From NCBI GenBank assembly GCA_017590115.1, contig JAGGNK010006224.1, forward strand, positions 153,592 to 217,591: 64,000 nucleotides of DNA. Reading direction: 5' to 3'. Made by a program: the position numbers and the translations under genes. This document shows positions 36,611-49,504 of this stretch, in pieces; position 1 is the first letter of the stretch; the number at the start of each line of letters is the position of its first letter. A model generated the notes under the pieces. It ran no database searches and had not been told where the DNA came from. It was given only the letters and a program-made list of their open reading frames with translations. This stretch comes from Montifringilla adamsi (Eukaryota; Chordata; Aves; Passeriformes; Passeridae).

Positions 36611-39600
36611 GTAGGGGCTGGGATGGTGGCTGCAGTCTCTATTTCTATGCTGCCTAGTAATTTATTTTTCTTGCTCTTTTCTACATTGTTGCTGCCTTGC
36701 AGTATACGAATGCATAAATATGTCTGCCATCCTCCAAAATTCTGTCTCACTGTAGGTGAATATTCTAAAAGAGAACTTAAAAATATATTACCTATACAGT
36801 GTGAGAGGAGGAAGACAGAGGTTTACAGCTTCCCAGCTGCATGCTTGCTTTATTTTCTTGGTGTTATTTTTAGGACTTCTATTTGGTATATCTTAATTTG
36901 TATTTGTGTCACTATCTTTCTGTTGCTGAAGTAAATAAGGATATTGCTAAAGTAAAACCTGGCTCCTACTGGGCAGAATGGCCTTCCCAGCTGGTGATTC
37001 TCTCTACGTGCCTGAAAAAACATGGAAACAGGTTTGCAAGTGGGAGGAGTCATTCTGAGACCATTTAGATCATGCTGTTTCCTGTCTCATGGGCTGTAGG
37101 AGGCCAGGGACAAATGACTGATGTTTAAAGCTGGTTGTTCTCTTCTGGGGCCACTGCCTGCTACAGACAAAAAAGAAATTGACAGTCAAGCCCAGGACTG
37201 AAAAGCAAAGAGAGTAAGTTCAGTCTCAGCTGAAGTCCTTGCTGATTGTTCCTGCACAGACTAAGGAGGATGCAGTCATCTTTTTGTTTCCCTGACCTAG
37301 CATTGTTCTGATCTTTCCCTCAAAAGACTGACACTTCTTGCAGGTAAAGATGAGAGCATTCACTTTTTTTTGGAGCAGATATTTTGCTTTGTCTTGGAGA
37401 GAGTGGCTTTGTTCAATGCAGTGTAGTGTCTAAATTTCTGTTCTAATGCAAAGAATAACTATTAAGTGACGAGATAGTTAAAAATCCAGATTTCTCTAGC
37501 ATGCCTTGCTTTGGGGAACCAAAATATGAATAAAGCTACCAGTAACTGCAAGCTAGAGCTGCTGCAGGTGGTGTCAGGCAGAGCTGTCACCTCTTCTGAG
37601 TTCTGGTTAAAATGGGGAATGGGCACACCAGCCATTTAGACAGTCCTTTCCCCTAAGAAAACCTTTCCAGGGAAATGTGAGTTTGAAGCAATGCTGGCAT
37701 GCTTATCTTTTTGTTTGGAATCCAGACAGGAATGTTTATTCTAGCAGAACAGCCCAGGTTAAATAAACAATCAGTACTGGACATAAGACATGCAAAGTAA
37801 TAGGTCAGGCCTGTGTACATCATGTGTATGGCAGAGTGATTCTCTGACTTCTCAACCAAGAACAGGACCATGAAGTGCCCAAACTCTGCTGAACTCAACT
37901 ATTCCCCACTGGGGAATGTCATCTTCTGATGGTGTCTGAGCAAGGTCTGTGTAACCCCTCAGACATCAGGATGTACCAGAAACTTACCCCTGTTTCTTTT
38001 GACAGTACAGGATTTTTACCAAATGAGAAAACTGTATTCCCTCTTTTTCTGTATAACTCTACGGAATGTTTAGCAGGAAGAGGCACAGGGGACGGGGTTT
38101 TTTTGCACCCCAAATACTTTATTGTTACTTAATATTTGATGGTGAAATATGTAGCATTAGATTCCACTGTAAAAGAAAAGACCTTTATTGTGGCAGTATT
38201 TCAGGAAATGTCAAAATTTAGGTTTTCAAGTACTCAATGTGTTCCATCAAGTTTCTCTTCTTTTAAGAACAAGAACCTCTTTGCAGTTCTGTGGTTCTTT
38301 ATAGCACAGAAAGGCTGTTTATTGTCTTCACAAGTATGGGTCACAAGATCCAAAAATTGAGGCTACTTTGTGATTTTGGTAGATTGCATTTCTCTCCCAT
38401 TCAGACTACTTACCCCTCTGACTGCTAGCTCTGGATTTCCCATTAATCTCAAGATAACCAGCACAGGGATAGGAACTAATTTGTCCACACCAGTTTCTAC
38501 AAATAAGTTAAATCTGACAGCTGTTTAACTCAAAGTGCAAAAATAGAGACAGAACCTCATTGGCAACAGGGTGAGTGAGACAAACAATGAGGATTGGTGT
38601 CAGTAAGCTTCCATGTAACTTTTGGCACAGAGATAATATTTCTGACAGCTTAATTTCATTTTTAAATGAGAGTGCTGTATTATTGCTGACTACCTACACT
38701 CAAAAAGGCTGGAATCCACTCCAATTTGAAGTATTTACTACCCTGTTTAGCAGTGGGAGCAAAGCTACAGGTACATTACTACTGCATTCAGCACACTACA
38801 AGACAAATTTCTGAATGATTTTGCTTTCTGACCTGCATTCTGCACAAGTACCACATGGAGCAGGAAATTCAGAGCTCTCCATGCCAATTCCATTGGCAAT
38901 GGCCAGACAACCCTAAATGTTACAGCAGTTATTTTCTATAGTGAAACAAATTTGCAAAGCATGTAGATGGAGAAGTCAGAAAGAAAATAAAGAGGATGGG
39001 GTAGCAAAGCTGATTTATTTCCTGGATTAGTTTGAAGAAATAAAACCTGGATAAGTAAGAGACCTTCAGGTGTGATGATACTTGCTCTGAAGAACAACCA
39101 TAGTAGGTCCTGTTGAGGGATTTCCTGCCCTGGGAGCCCGACTGTGGCCATGGCTGGCTAGTAATGTTTAGGAAGAATCAGAAGTACAAAATGGTGCTGT
39201 CTCCAGTGATCCAGTTGCCTCCTGCCCCTTTCCAGAGTAGTTTTCCCTTGTGAGCATGACTTCAACTTCAACAACAGCAAAGGTTAGTGTAAGAAGAGCA
39301 CAGCAAGCGGCAGCAGAATTCTTCAAGCATTTACAGTTGAAAAATGGCTTTTTATACAAAAGAGACTTTGAAGATCAATCACATATGTAGATTTGAGCTT
39401 GAAAAAGATCTGCTAATCAGCAGGACCACTCCTGCTGTGAAGGGAAAATTAGGCTTCAGAATATTACAGTTTAGATTGTACAAGTTTGCAGAGGAACATG
39501 TTGTACACATGAATATTTGTGAAAATTAAATTAATCTTAAACTCATGAAGGTTTATTTTAAACATAGGGTATATCTGAATAAGCACCTGTAACAGCAGAT

Positions 39601-42600
39601 CCTTGAACGGGGAAAAGCCATTGTTACTTTTCATTGTAAATTAGAGCATTGCACATAAGTTTCTTTCCTTTCTGCCTCATTTCCTTCTTCAGGAGCTTGT
39701 GGGTATCTGACTTTAAAGCAGAAAGCTTTACTAAGAAACTAGATAAGTGTTTCATTCTATTATTAACTTTAGGAAAGCCTTGTTCAAAATATTTAAGGAT
39801 GTTACATGTGTTAGGTGCCAGATACGGAACACATCAGATTTAAGGCTGCACACGTGTAACTCTATCTTGTCTCTCTTTCAAATGCTGTGTATTACATTAC
39901 ATTACATTAATAGCTTCCTTTGCAAATATAAATCCTTTTGGAGGCATCTAGGTGCTCAAAGATATTTAGGCATTTAAATACCTTCCAGGAGTGAGACTTT
40001 TGCCCTTCAGAATGTCAGTAAATAGTAATCTTAAAATACCATATTAAAATGTTGCTTTCAAGTCTTTGTTATACTCTACTTTTTCGTTAAAATCAGAGTT
40101 TTAGATAAAAAATTGACAGATAATAAAGTTGATCTATATGTTTAAATGCTTACAGAGATGTATCAGTGAGTCTCTACTGCCCATCCTGAATACACTGTAA
40201 ATCTGAGAGAACCAGAAATAAACCAGGGAGTGTTTATTGTGTGTATATGTGTGTCTGGTATTCACCAGCAAAGCTGCAGCAGAGGGACAGGACAAGCTGA
40301 CTGTTCTGATTCATTCAGTGTTTCTCTCGAGGTGTCTCAGGCTCCATCAGCTTTACTGAATGTGCTTCAGAATTCCATGATCAAAAGTTATTTAGATTGG
40401 TTACAGTGTTAGCCTCATTAAACATCCATGAAATGCCCATAAATCCCCAGCAGGTTGCTGTGCTGGAATGTAAGGGAGCTTGAAAATCAAAGACCCGTTC
40501 CTGCAGCAGATGTGCAATCTAAGAGAAAGTGGCATGAAGACATAATTCACTGACATAGTGCTCATGAACTTTATAAATATTGCAGCGATGATGTAGCGAG
40601 GGATATGTGATGGATCATGAGGATGCAGTTTGCATCTGCCCATCTGGTTGGCAATGGTGTATGTCTTGGCACTGGAAGCTGTTGGACCCTGAGAATGCAA
40701 TCTACCTTTTTGTGAATATAGGGTTTAGAAATGATAATCTCTTTTGTCAAAACCTCTAAAGTGCTTTGCAGTTTATGATCACCTGAGTTTAAGCCAGCAG
40801 GCTTAGGGGTTTGCTGATGTGTGGTGGTTATAGGTGCAGTAAGCTGTGAGAGCAGCTTTAGTGACTCACAGAGAGCTTGGGTGTTCTCGGGGATGTAGAA
40901 TTGAAAATATCAATTATACCCAAAATCAAACAACTAACTTCGATGTTACCAGGTGAAGTGGGATTTCTGTCTAAACCACTGATAAAATTGTAGTGGTGGT
41001 TTTCCTGGTTGGACACCAAAGTTGCTTCTTCAGTTTTCCTCTGTATGTGACTTAGTTTCCCTGTAACAAATGTGGTGATTAGATGTCAGGTACAGAATCT
41101 AGTGGCTTCCCTCTGGTTTGAAGGGAATAAAACATCAACAAAATGAGAAACTAGACATTTTTACCCTGTAAAGCAGGACTCTTTCTGAGTCTTCACCTCA
41201 GGTAAAACTTGCTCTGTTGTGCCAAAGTTTTCAAAGTGTCTTTTTCTATTTTGTACAGTCCTTGTGTTTGGTGAGAGGCCCTGGTGCTTACCCAGGTTCA
41301 CCATTTAAATTTTGGTTTATTATTCTTTCTTAAAGTATTCCACTATATTTTTTATATCTTCTTGGGCCTCTTATTACCTGCTTCTGAAAAATTCATCGGG
41401 GAGGTGTTGTCCACTGTACAGTCCTGACCCCACAGCAGAGGTACCCTTGCCCTGAAGTTTGGAGAAAAGGTTGTGTGCTCTGCATCCTTGGAACTGCTGT
41501 TTATGCATGGCTTCTTTAGTCTGAGAATTGTAACCCTCCAAATGTCAGGGCTCTGAGCTCAGAAAAACACAAACATTGCTGGACCTGGAAGTGCCGTTAA
41601 AGATCCAGCTGAGACATAGACTCGCCCTTCTCCACAAATAGCTGTACACTGATTTTTCAGTCTTGGAAAGAAATAGCAACTTCTGTGTGCACAAACACAA
41701 AAATATTTGATTTCTCTGTATATTTCCCAGTGTCTCTAAAATGTAAAGATGAGCCTAGTGAGCATGTGCTGAACCAGACGGCAATGCTCTTGGGTCGCCA
41801 TCTAGACCTGGCCCATTCACATGCATATTTTGTGTCGGCTAGGAGTTAAGAAGTGCTGTGGAGCATGACAACCTTCCTCACAGTTTAGGAGTAAATTGGA
41901 TTTAGTAGCTGTCATCTGAGGAAGCAGAGCTTTCTTTCCTCTCTGGGAGTTTTGAAAATGAACCAAGAAGTTCTTCAACAACCTGTGCTTATGGATTACT
42001 TTCGGGCTGTGTTTTTACAGTGCCTTTGCAAATTTACTTGCAGACCTAAAAAATTCGGCTTGGCTAGGGCTTGCTTTCTGAAGGAAGAAAGGGTACAGTA
42101 CGTAAGAGAGGGCTCACTTAGGCTGATTCTAATGGGCTGTGGAGAATAATGCCTATATGTGTATTATAAGGAAAATTAACTGTGTTTAGGCAACACATTG
42201 TGTGTCAGTAAATATTATAGCGAGTCCTAGTCTGAATATACAGCAGACTGGACAGGTCAAAAACCACAAAAAGCATTGCTGGAAGTTTGTTTTCATAGCA
42301 TTTGCTGAAGTATTCATTGAGCTTGTAGCTTCTGGGTTAGATACTTAATACTCTTTAGTGACTCTGTACAGTGTTTGGATTCAGATTTGGATGAGAAAGG
42401 AAAACTTTTGCCTATAAATATAAACTGAACACGCATCACTCAAAGATTTTATTATCTGTTTTATTCAAACCATGTTGGCGTTTGCATTGTATGAAGTCCT
42501 GATAAAATTATAGCGTCTTCACAATGCCAAGTGCATTGTGAAGATCCTGTTAGGAGGCAAAAAAATACCCACTGCTATGACATTAAAGAAATGAACACTG

Positions 42601-42754
42601 GATGTTTAAAATGCTCTCTATTTTGTAGCAAATTTTGGGACATTTTGGCCTGTTTGTTTTTACACAAAAACCTGCTGTTATTTTAGGGGTTTCCCTAACT
42701 GCCAAAGAAAATTGAAGTTTCTCTTTGTGAAAATATTGGCTCTTGAATTCTGTA
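36611..42754 (+). other. RPS6KA2: RPS6KA2 long intron, 5' part
   Basis: Start of a phase-1 intron that runs to 57499 (20,889 bp in total). This part is unique-looking non-coding DNA apart from a short ATTAC pentanucleotide run at 39891-39908. No exon or RNA gene was recognised. Confidence 0.85.
39891..39908. repeat. ATTAC pentanucleotide repeat
   Basis: Three ATTAC units and a partial fourth. Confidence 0.8.
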
Positions 42755-43130
42755 TAGGGTCCAGAGAGGGGCAGCAAAGCTGGTGAAGGGTCTGAAGCAC
42801 AAGTCCTAGGAGAAGCTGCTGAGGGAGATGGGAATGTTTAGCTTGGAGAAAAGGAGGTTCAGGGGTGAACTTACCACTCTCTACAGCCACTTCAAAGGTA
42901 GTGAGGGGTTGGCCTCTTCTTCCTGGCAGCTAGTGATAGGATGAGAGGACATAGTCTTAATCTGCACTTTGGGATGTTTAGCTTGGACATTAGGAAGAAT
43001 TTCTTCACAGGAAAACGCTGGATGTGGCACTGAATGCCATGGTCTAATTGATAAGGTGGTGTTCAGTCATAGGTTGGACTCTGTGATCCCAGAGGTCTTT
43101 TCCAACCTGGTTGGTTCTGTGATTCTGTTG
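42755..43130 (+). mobile_element. CR1 LINE 3' end, internally deleted
   Basis: This is the clearest retroelement in the window. Hallmarks of the avian CR1 3' region occur in order: GGGTCCAGAGAGGGGCAGC, AGCTGGTGAAGGGTCTGAAGC, TTAGCTTGGAGAAAAGGAGG, TTAGGAAGAATTTCTTCACAG, and the terminal GAGGTCTTTTCCAACCTGG followed by TTCTGTGATTCTG. The family's usual segment around 'aacaggctgcccagggaa' is missing after TTCTTCACAG, so the copy carries an internal deletion as well as the normal 5' truncation. It has no coding capacity. CR1 is the dominant LINE of birds and supports an avian source. Confidence 0.93.
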
Positions 43131-45840
43131 AAACCGCTGCTCACATTGCTGAGCAGCAGGTTCTTCCTGTTGTCCAAAGCAGGGCAAAATTGTTAAGTCT
43201 TTGCCTAAATATTGATAAAAAATTAAAATCAACCTCCCTGTCTTTCTTTCTCCCTGCCAATCAAACAGACTGATTCAGTTAGGAGCACACACTTCTGTGC
43301 TTGTGATTTTTGCTGTAGGTAGATGTAGCAATATTGGCCAGTCCTTTCCTGTCCACACTTTTCTTCCAGTGTAGCTCTGGTGTTACAATAATATCAAATT
43401 ATAGCTCCATGCACAGTTGAATGTTCACTTGGAAAGCAGCTTCAGCCATTTAGTATGCTGCTGCCTGAAACAGCTTTGTTTTATTCTCCCCAAAGAGCAC
43501 ACAGGACAGGACTCAGAAGCAAACTCCAGCTTTCTTCATGAGCAGTTCTGCAGCAGAAACTGTGGTGGGTGTCCTAGCATCCAACAACATTGGTGCTTGG
43601 GTTTGAGCTTTTGAAGGAATTGTTCCAGTCATCTCCCTTTGCTGTGCCTTGGTTTGCCAAGCACAGCAGTTCTGGAGCACACAGAGTTCTCTCCTGATGA
43701 AACTTACTTAGGAGCCCACCCAGTGCTCTCTTGCCTCTCATGGCCATTGAGGTCATGACCCCAAAGTGCGACATAAAGGGTGGGGCAACCTCAGGTCCCA
43801 GCACACACTGTCATTTTCCATAGATTGGAACCACACTCCTTATTAGTGCACCCAATAGGATTAAGCCAAAGTTTCAGACTTTGCTGTGAAGACATTGAGT
43901 GCACCCGTGTTTGTGCTTTTCACAAGGTATAGCCCAGAGTTGTCTTAATTTTTTCCATCTTTTTGCTAGGTCAATGCCCTTGACTTCTAATCTTTGAGCA
44001 GTTCCATGGGTCTTAGCAGTATCTGAGGGTTATTCAGGTTTTCCTGTGAAGATTCTCTACAGAGGACAAAGGTGATTCAAATCTGAAGTCAGAGGAAGAA
44101 AGCACTGAAAAAACCTGCTGATTTCTTTGGCAGAAAATATATGTTCTTTACCTGTGAGCAAATTATATAAGCTTGTTCTAAATGTTTGTTGAGTCACTCT
44201 TCTGTCAGTGAAACACAGAAAGAATGCCATTTTTAAATATAAGAACCTGCAGCAGCTCATGCAGTTTCCATTTAAATTTGCTCCCTGGCTATTCCGGACA
44301 ATAAAGGAATGGTAGCTGTTTTTTGGTTATTTTTCAGGAATGAGTAGTTCATCATGCTTATGGCTTTTCTGATGGTAGAAAGCAATTTTTCAAATCATCT
44401 TATAATTTTCAGTCAATTTGCCATCTACCTCTTTCAAGTTTCAATTGATCTGCTTACTTGCCATGGTGAATAAGCAGCAATACTTGAAACTGCAGCTTCT
44501 GCTGTTAGGTACTACTGTTAAAAGGTTTTCAGACCCAAACTCATTCTTCAAACTCTCCATCACAAACTTGATCAATAGTTTCACTAAGGTTTGTCTTCCA
44601 TTGGATTATTCTTTTTATCATATTATTTGCATTGTATATCTAATGACAGATATTTACTCTCAAACTGGTTATTGTTTTACAGAAAAGATCACGTTTGGTA
44701 TTTTTTATTGTCAAGTAGCAGATTGTTTTGAATTACTTTTCCTGTGGATTCTAGAATGGAGAGACTACATGGACAGTTGCTCTGAAGCCACAAGTGAAAT
44801 GTTTATCCTGTCTGAAAATGTGATGCAATTCCATTTTATCTATAGAAAAAATCCTTTTACCAGGAAAGGACTGGGAGGTGCAATGGCCTTTGTGGGCACT
44901 CAGACCCCTCATCAACACTAGCTGGCAAGCAGAGAGAGGAGAGAAACACACAGCTTAGTTTAATCAGAACAAATCTATGAAGACTGACATGAAGCTTCAG
45001 CTAAAAGAATGAGACTGCCACTGCTGGCCGTGTACACTGTTCTGTCTGAGCCAAGAACCTGTGAATGAGGACTAGATGAACTTCAGGACAATCACAGAGG
45101 CTCAGTGGTTCTGCTTTGGAAGTAGGCCTCATGTCCTTGCCTGGATCTGTGCCAGGTAAACCCACCGGTGTGGTACTCTGGGAGGGTACCCTGTGCTTCG
45201 CATGGCTACTGAGGCATCACCTGGAAGGCACCTGAAGAAGTCCCATGGCCCACCCCTGAGCTAGGGTCATACAGTGATGCTTTTGTATCATTCCTCACAG
45301 ATGTTTGCCTAAGTCATTCTTAGACTGTCTCTAGCATTATATTGTTACAAATGCTTCCTAGAATCTGTCCAGTGTCTGCCTTGCCACAGCTGAAGCTGCT
45401 AATACATCTCCTCTCTCTCAAGAACAGTTTCCTCTTTGCGGTTTTCTTCCACATCTTGAAATTTGCTATGTTCAGCTTCCATCTTCTGTAGGCTGAGAAT
45501 CTTTTATGTTCCTTTCCTTCCTCAGTGTTCATTTTAGAAGATTTAGTTATATACTAGGTAAGTCAGGGGTGACATTATCTGCTCTGGCTGCATGTCCTCG
45601 CTTTCAGGTCCTCTGTTAGTGCTTTGTTATGACAGAGCAGAGTTACTCCTACTCTATCACAAAGATTATTGAAAATTCAGGGAGTGTAATTAAACTGGTA
45701 GAAATGTCTTGCTGCAAAGACAGCAGAGTGGTCATATTGTCAAGATGTTTTTTCCTTTGGAGAGTCGCATTCAGAGAAAGTTTCTAGAAGAAGCCCTTGA
45801 GTAGATGGATTTTTAAAATGGTGTGATTCTTTTGGTGTCC
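43131..45840 (+). other. RPS6KA2: RPS6KA2 long intron, non-coding
   Basis: Unique-looking sequence. A 168-codon open frame at 44418-44921 (+) has no start context, family motif or splice support and is taken as chance. Confidence 0.75.
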
Positions 45841-45922
45841 TGTGCAAGGCCAGGGGTTAGTCTCAATGATCCTGATGTGTCCCTTCCAACTCAGCATATT
45901 CTATGAGTCCATGATGCTGTGA
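45841..45922 (+). mobile_element. CR1 LINE 3' tail fragment
   Basis: The sequence GTCTCAATGATCCTGATG, then TGTCCCTTCCAACTCAGCAT, then ATTCTATGAGTCCATGATG matches the final bases of avian CR1 elements, ending in the degenerate ATTCTATG repeat. Only the tail remains, and it is older than the copy at 42755 judging by its degraded terminal repeat. Confidence 0.8.
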
Positions 45923-46578
45923 GGATTTCTGGAGGGTGGTTGCCTGCAGCTGTCAACCTCCACACTCCTTCTCCCATGTGTTTACTTTACGAATTAAGCA
46001 CATTATCAGTGGACAGGATGTTCGCAGGCCAGCTGGGCTTTACCGGTGACAACAAAACACTGTTCACTGTTTTGCCTTCCTTGCTGCCCTTTTTCTTCTG
46101 CATTTCTAGCTGGTGTTCTATAAGCCAAATGGAAATCTTCGTGTGAAAGTCTACTTTTTTGGTTTTCTTTTGTCTTAGTATTGAGGCTTGAAATTTTTTG
46201 TGTCTTAATTGTCATGCGCTATCTTAAAGGAGTTTTATAAGCTTTGTGCTTGCTTGCAATGCTTCTAATTTTAAGAGACCCACTGCCAAAAGAGAGAAGC
46301 TATTGCTGGCAATACATTGTGTCAGCTGTGCAGCACATGAATGAACCTCTGGAAGTCTTTTAATCCTGCCTGATGTCCAAGAGCTTGCTGTTGGTACCAC
46401 AAGGCTGTGAATTACAGGAAGAGAAAAATTGCTCTTTTGGCAGATGCAAACTCAGATGCTCTTAGTCTTCATCTCCTTTGAATTACATCATGTAGTCTGT
46501 TGTTTCATGGCAGGCTGTGTCTAGCATGGGAGCTGGTACCTCAGTTTAGGAATTACAAGACAGGCTGTGCTCACATTT

Positions 46579-46614
46579 CTGCTTCATGAACACCACCTGC
46601 TTCATGAACACCAC
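46579..46614. repeat. 18-bp tandem duplication
   Basis: CTGCTTCATGAACACCAC is repeated exactly twice, head to tail. Confidence 0.85.
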
Positions 46615-46619
46615 TCAGC

Positions 46620-47200
46620 TACCCTTACTGCTGCTCCTCTGCTCAATCTCCATATCTGTAATGCTAACCTAATTATGACAGCTCTTCACGGTGCTCACTG
46701 CTCTTTGGAGGAGCAACAGTCAGATATTAATGGAGATGTTATTAACACCCCTCCTCCCTGAAGTGCAATCTATTGCATTGTGGAATTTAATTCCAAACAA
46801 AGAAATTGTTAGGAAATGTGTCTTGTGTATAATGCATTGATTATTTGGAATAATCAGAACTATGAATCAACTCTGCTTATGAATAAATGTACAGCTGTAG
46901 TGGAAAGCTAAACTCAAAATACAATAGCTAAATATCCCTGGGATTTTTAATTTCCCTGATGGACTCTGCAAGTCTTTGGCTGTGGTGCAAATCCATTATC
47001 TATATGACAAGCATTTCTTTGTTCTGTTCCTTGAATAAGTTGCACCATTCGTAACAGCCAGGATAATTGCTATTTAACCAAGTTCAGCTGCCTGCAACTG
47101 CAGTGCATTTGTAGTTCATTGGAAACCAAATTTGTAAGCATCATCTGGGAGTTGCATCCAATTGCTTTTATTGGTTCCCATAACACAGCAGAAAAACCTT
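46620..47200. promoter_or_regulatory. candidate conserved enhancer-like block
   Basis: About 580 bases without simple repeats or transposon sequence. It holds dense AT-core motifs (CTAATTATG, ATATTAATGG, GGAATTTAATTCC) and a paired SOX-like site, AACAAAGAAATTGTT, at 46796-46810. Every frame is interrupted. The enhancer idea is an inference from sequence texture and motif pairing; sites like these also occur by chance. Confidence 0.3.
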
Positions 47201-47778
47201 ATTTCCTTTCAAGCATGAGGACAGATTAACAGTGAGGTCAATGCTGTCACTTGATGCCATTTTAAGTAAGGGTGACAGCAGAGCAGGGGTCAGTTGCACT
47301 GGTGATGGTTTTCCTCACAGCACTGCAGTTGGATCACTTGCAAACCTTCACCAAACAGCTGGCCAGGAATTCTGTTCACAACTGCTCCTGGAGGTGTGCT
47401 AGCACTTAGCTGGCTCTCCATAAAAGTTAGATGGCACAGTGTGGGAGACTACCATCTGGGATTTGTTTCTACAGAAGCAAAATTATTCTCTGTTTTCACA
47501 TTCTTCATGTAGGTCACACATGTCAGTTTCAGCTTCTGTGTAGCTGTGGCATTTGCTCCAAGATGAAGGTTTTGATGATTGAGGAGAGACCAGCAATCAC
47601 CATCAAGGACAGCCTCTCCTTTCTATTTTCTCTACAGCATTTTCTATCTGCATGTGATAGTAATTGACACACTCAAAAGGTTTCCATGGCACATTATTTA
47701 ACTGACATTTTCTCAGCAGTAGTAGATTACTTTTGTAAATTCAGGCAAAGCCTGGGTTGTTCAGACAATGGTAGTGTG

Positions 47779-47782
47779 TCCC
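47779..47782. repeat. possible 4-bp target-site duplication, left (TCCC)
   Basis: The same four bases stand directly after the right end of the LTR at 48284-48287. Four bases is a weak match on its own. Confidence 0.45.
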
Positions 47783-48283
47783 TGTATCGTGGCAGTTTCC
47801 AGCTGGGTTATGCCCAGTGGGCTGCCATGGCCAGGATAGCTCAGGTAGGCTCAGCACAGTGTCCAAACTCCCAAGCAGGTCCCAGCTGCAGACAACCTAA
47901 GCAAACTTAAGTGATTTCTGGCTCTTAGTGATTTCAGCTCTTTCGCTTGCTGGTGCCGCTGCAGCAGACGCAGGGATAGGGAGGAGAAAAAGCTGTATAA
48001 GGTTCCGCAGGAGGATTCTTTATTGGTGTCCCCCATGAAGGTTCTCAGTCACAGCTGTTCTGCTGAACCAGGCAGAATTAGGGGTTTATATACCCTACAG
48101 GGGTTTTGGAAATTGTCCAATAGTAAGGGTCAGGGGAAAGTGACCTATAGGCTTACAGAGAGATAAGCAGGGTGTGAAAGGCGGCAGAGAGGGGCTTCTA
48201 AGGCCCGAGTCATCGTGACTTGGCATTTCCTAGCTCAGGCTTCTGACCTCCAAGAAGGTCTTGCAGGCCCTGGACCTGCTACA
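47783..48283 (-). mobile_element. probable solo LTR, minus strand, possibly class I (ERV1-like)
   Basis: On the minus strand the element begins TGTAGC and ends GATACA, a short imperfect inverted repeat. It contains a TATATAAA box (48085-48092 on +), an AATAAA polyadenylation signal about 65 bases downstream (48019-48024) and a GC-richer R/U5 part. A 4-bp TCCC lies on both sides, which would fit class I elements. It is unrelated by eye to the two LTRs at 16-18 kb. The right end is firm. The left end is less certain and could lie as far in as about 47929. No internal retroviral sequence is visible. Confidence 0.7.
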
Positions 48284-48287
48284 TCCC
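48284..48287. repeat. possible 4-bp target-site duplication, right (TCCC)
   Basis: Partner of 47779-47782. Confidence 0.45.
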
Positions 48288-48390
48288 TAGTTATCTTTCA
48301 GATCTTTGTATGGGCTATGACATAGTTGCCATTGAGAGGGAATTTTCTTCATCAACACTGTAAACTCAGAATTGACTTTTCTGCTGAAAG

Positions 48391-48509
48391 AGCCTACATT
48401 TCCTCTTTTTCTGTTTCACATATCTCCTTCTATTTATATTTCTTTCTTTCCTTTTATTTTGATAAATAAGTCTTTGTCCTACATTTTGATATCCTTTAAA
48501 TATTTATCT
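48391..48509 (+). repeat. diverged interspersed or local repeat, copy A
   Basis: Starts AGCCTACATTTCCTCTTTTT and shares the blocks CTGTTTCAC, TTTTATTTTGATAAATAAGTC and ATCCTTTAAAT with 49387-49504. The differences are substitutions and small gaps. The family was not recognised. Confidence 0.7.
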
Positions 48510-49386
48510 TCTATATAGGTTTTGTCAATGCTTATCTGTTCAAATTTGGTTTCATTATGAATATAATAAGCTCTGCAATGTAAAACGTCAGTGTCATACA
48601 GTTAGGTACTATCTTGATCCTTGTATGCTATCATAAGAAGAAATATTTGCAAGTGTACATTTAGAAGTACTGGCTTGTACTTTTGTTTTCACATGGTGTT
48701 CCCAGCACAAAGCAAGCAACTTCCAAAGCAAAGTTTTGAGGAAGACTGAAAGTTTGCACTCTGTGTGTGAGGAGTATGTGAGGACTGCTAGGTTTGCTAG
48801 CAGTCACTGTCACAGGGAAGGACTGTCATAAGGGTTGGGTGGCCCCAGAGGGCTGCATTACCCCTCTGCCCTACCCACAGCTATCACCCACAGGGTAACA
48901 GCCTTAGAGATCAAAGTTTCTTGATAAGGCTCTCTGAGACCACAAAATTAAAAGCACTGTGTGGAAACTAGACTGCTTGTGGTTATTCAGAGGGTTTTCA
49001 AGTTCACTTCCAATATGAATTTTTGGTTTCTGATCTTTTTTTCACTTTGGTGGAATGTTCTGATATAATGCTATGGGCATTAATCCTGCCATAAATGCTG
49101 TGTTTCAGACAGCCTTTCAAACAGTTGTGCATAATAATGAAATCTAGATTTTTTTCTGGTCTTTTAAGATGTCCTTTATTGAGGTGGAGTCACTGCAGCA
49201 AAGTAGCACATAGTGAAAAGTGCAGTCTCATTCCCCCGCAGTCATGGCAGGCTGGTTGGTTTCTTACTAAATAGTTATTTAACTTTTCCTGTTCAGTTTT
49301 TTTTAAAATGTGTCAGTAAGGAGGTTCCAGTCCCAAGCGATTGCTGTGCTCCATAGAGGTTCATGCAGTTACAGTTTGCCCATTAT

Positions 49387-49504
49387 AGCCTACATTTCCT
49401 CTTTTTCTGTTTCACTTACTTTCCTATTTTTATGATTTTTTTTTACTTTTATTTTGATAAATAAGTCTTTTTCCTCCGTGTTTATATCCTTTAAATGTTT
49501 ATCT
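49387..49504 (+). repeat. diverged interspersed or local repeat, copy B
   Basis: Partner of 48391-48509 in the same orientation, about 1 kb downstream. The similarity begins and ends abruptly at both copies. Confidence 0.7.

Noticed and set aside
44418..44921. 168-codon open frame on the plus strand inside the long intron
   Set aside because: Hydrophobic, no family motif, no plausible promoter or splice sites. An AT-rich intron yields such frames by chance.
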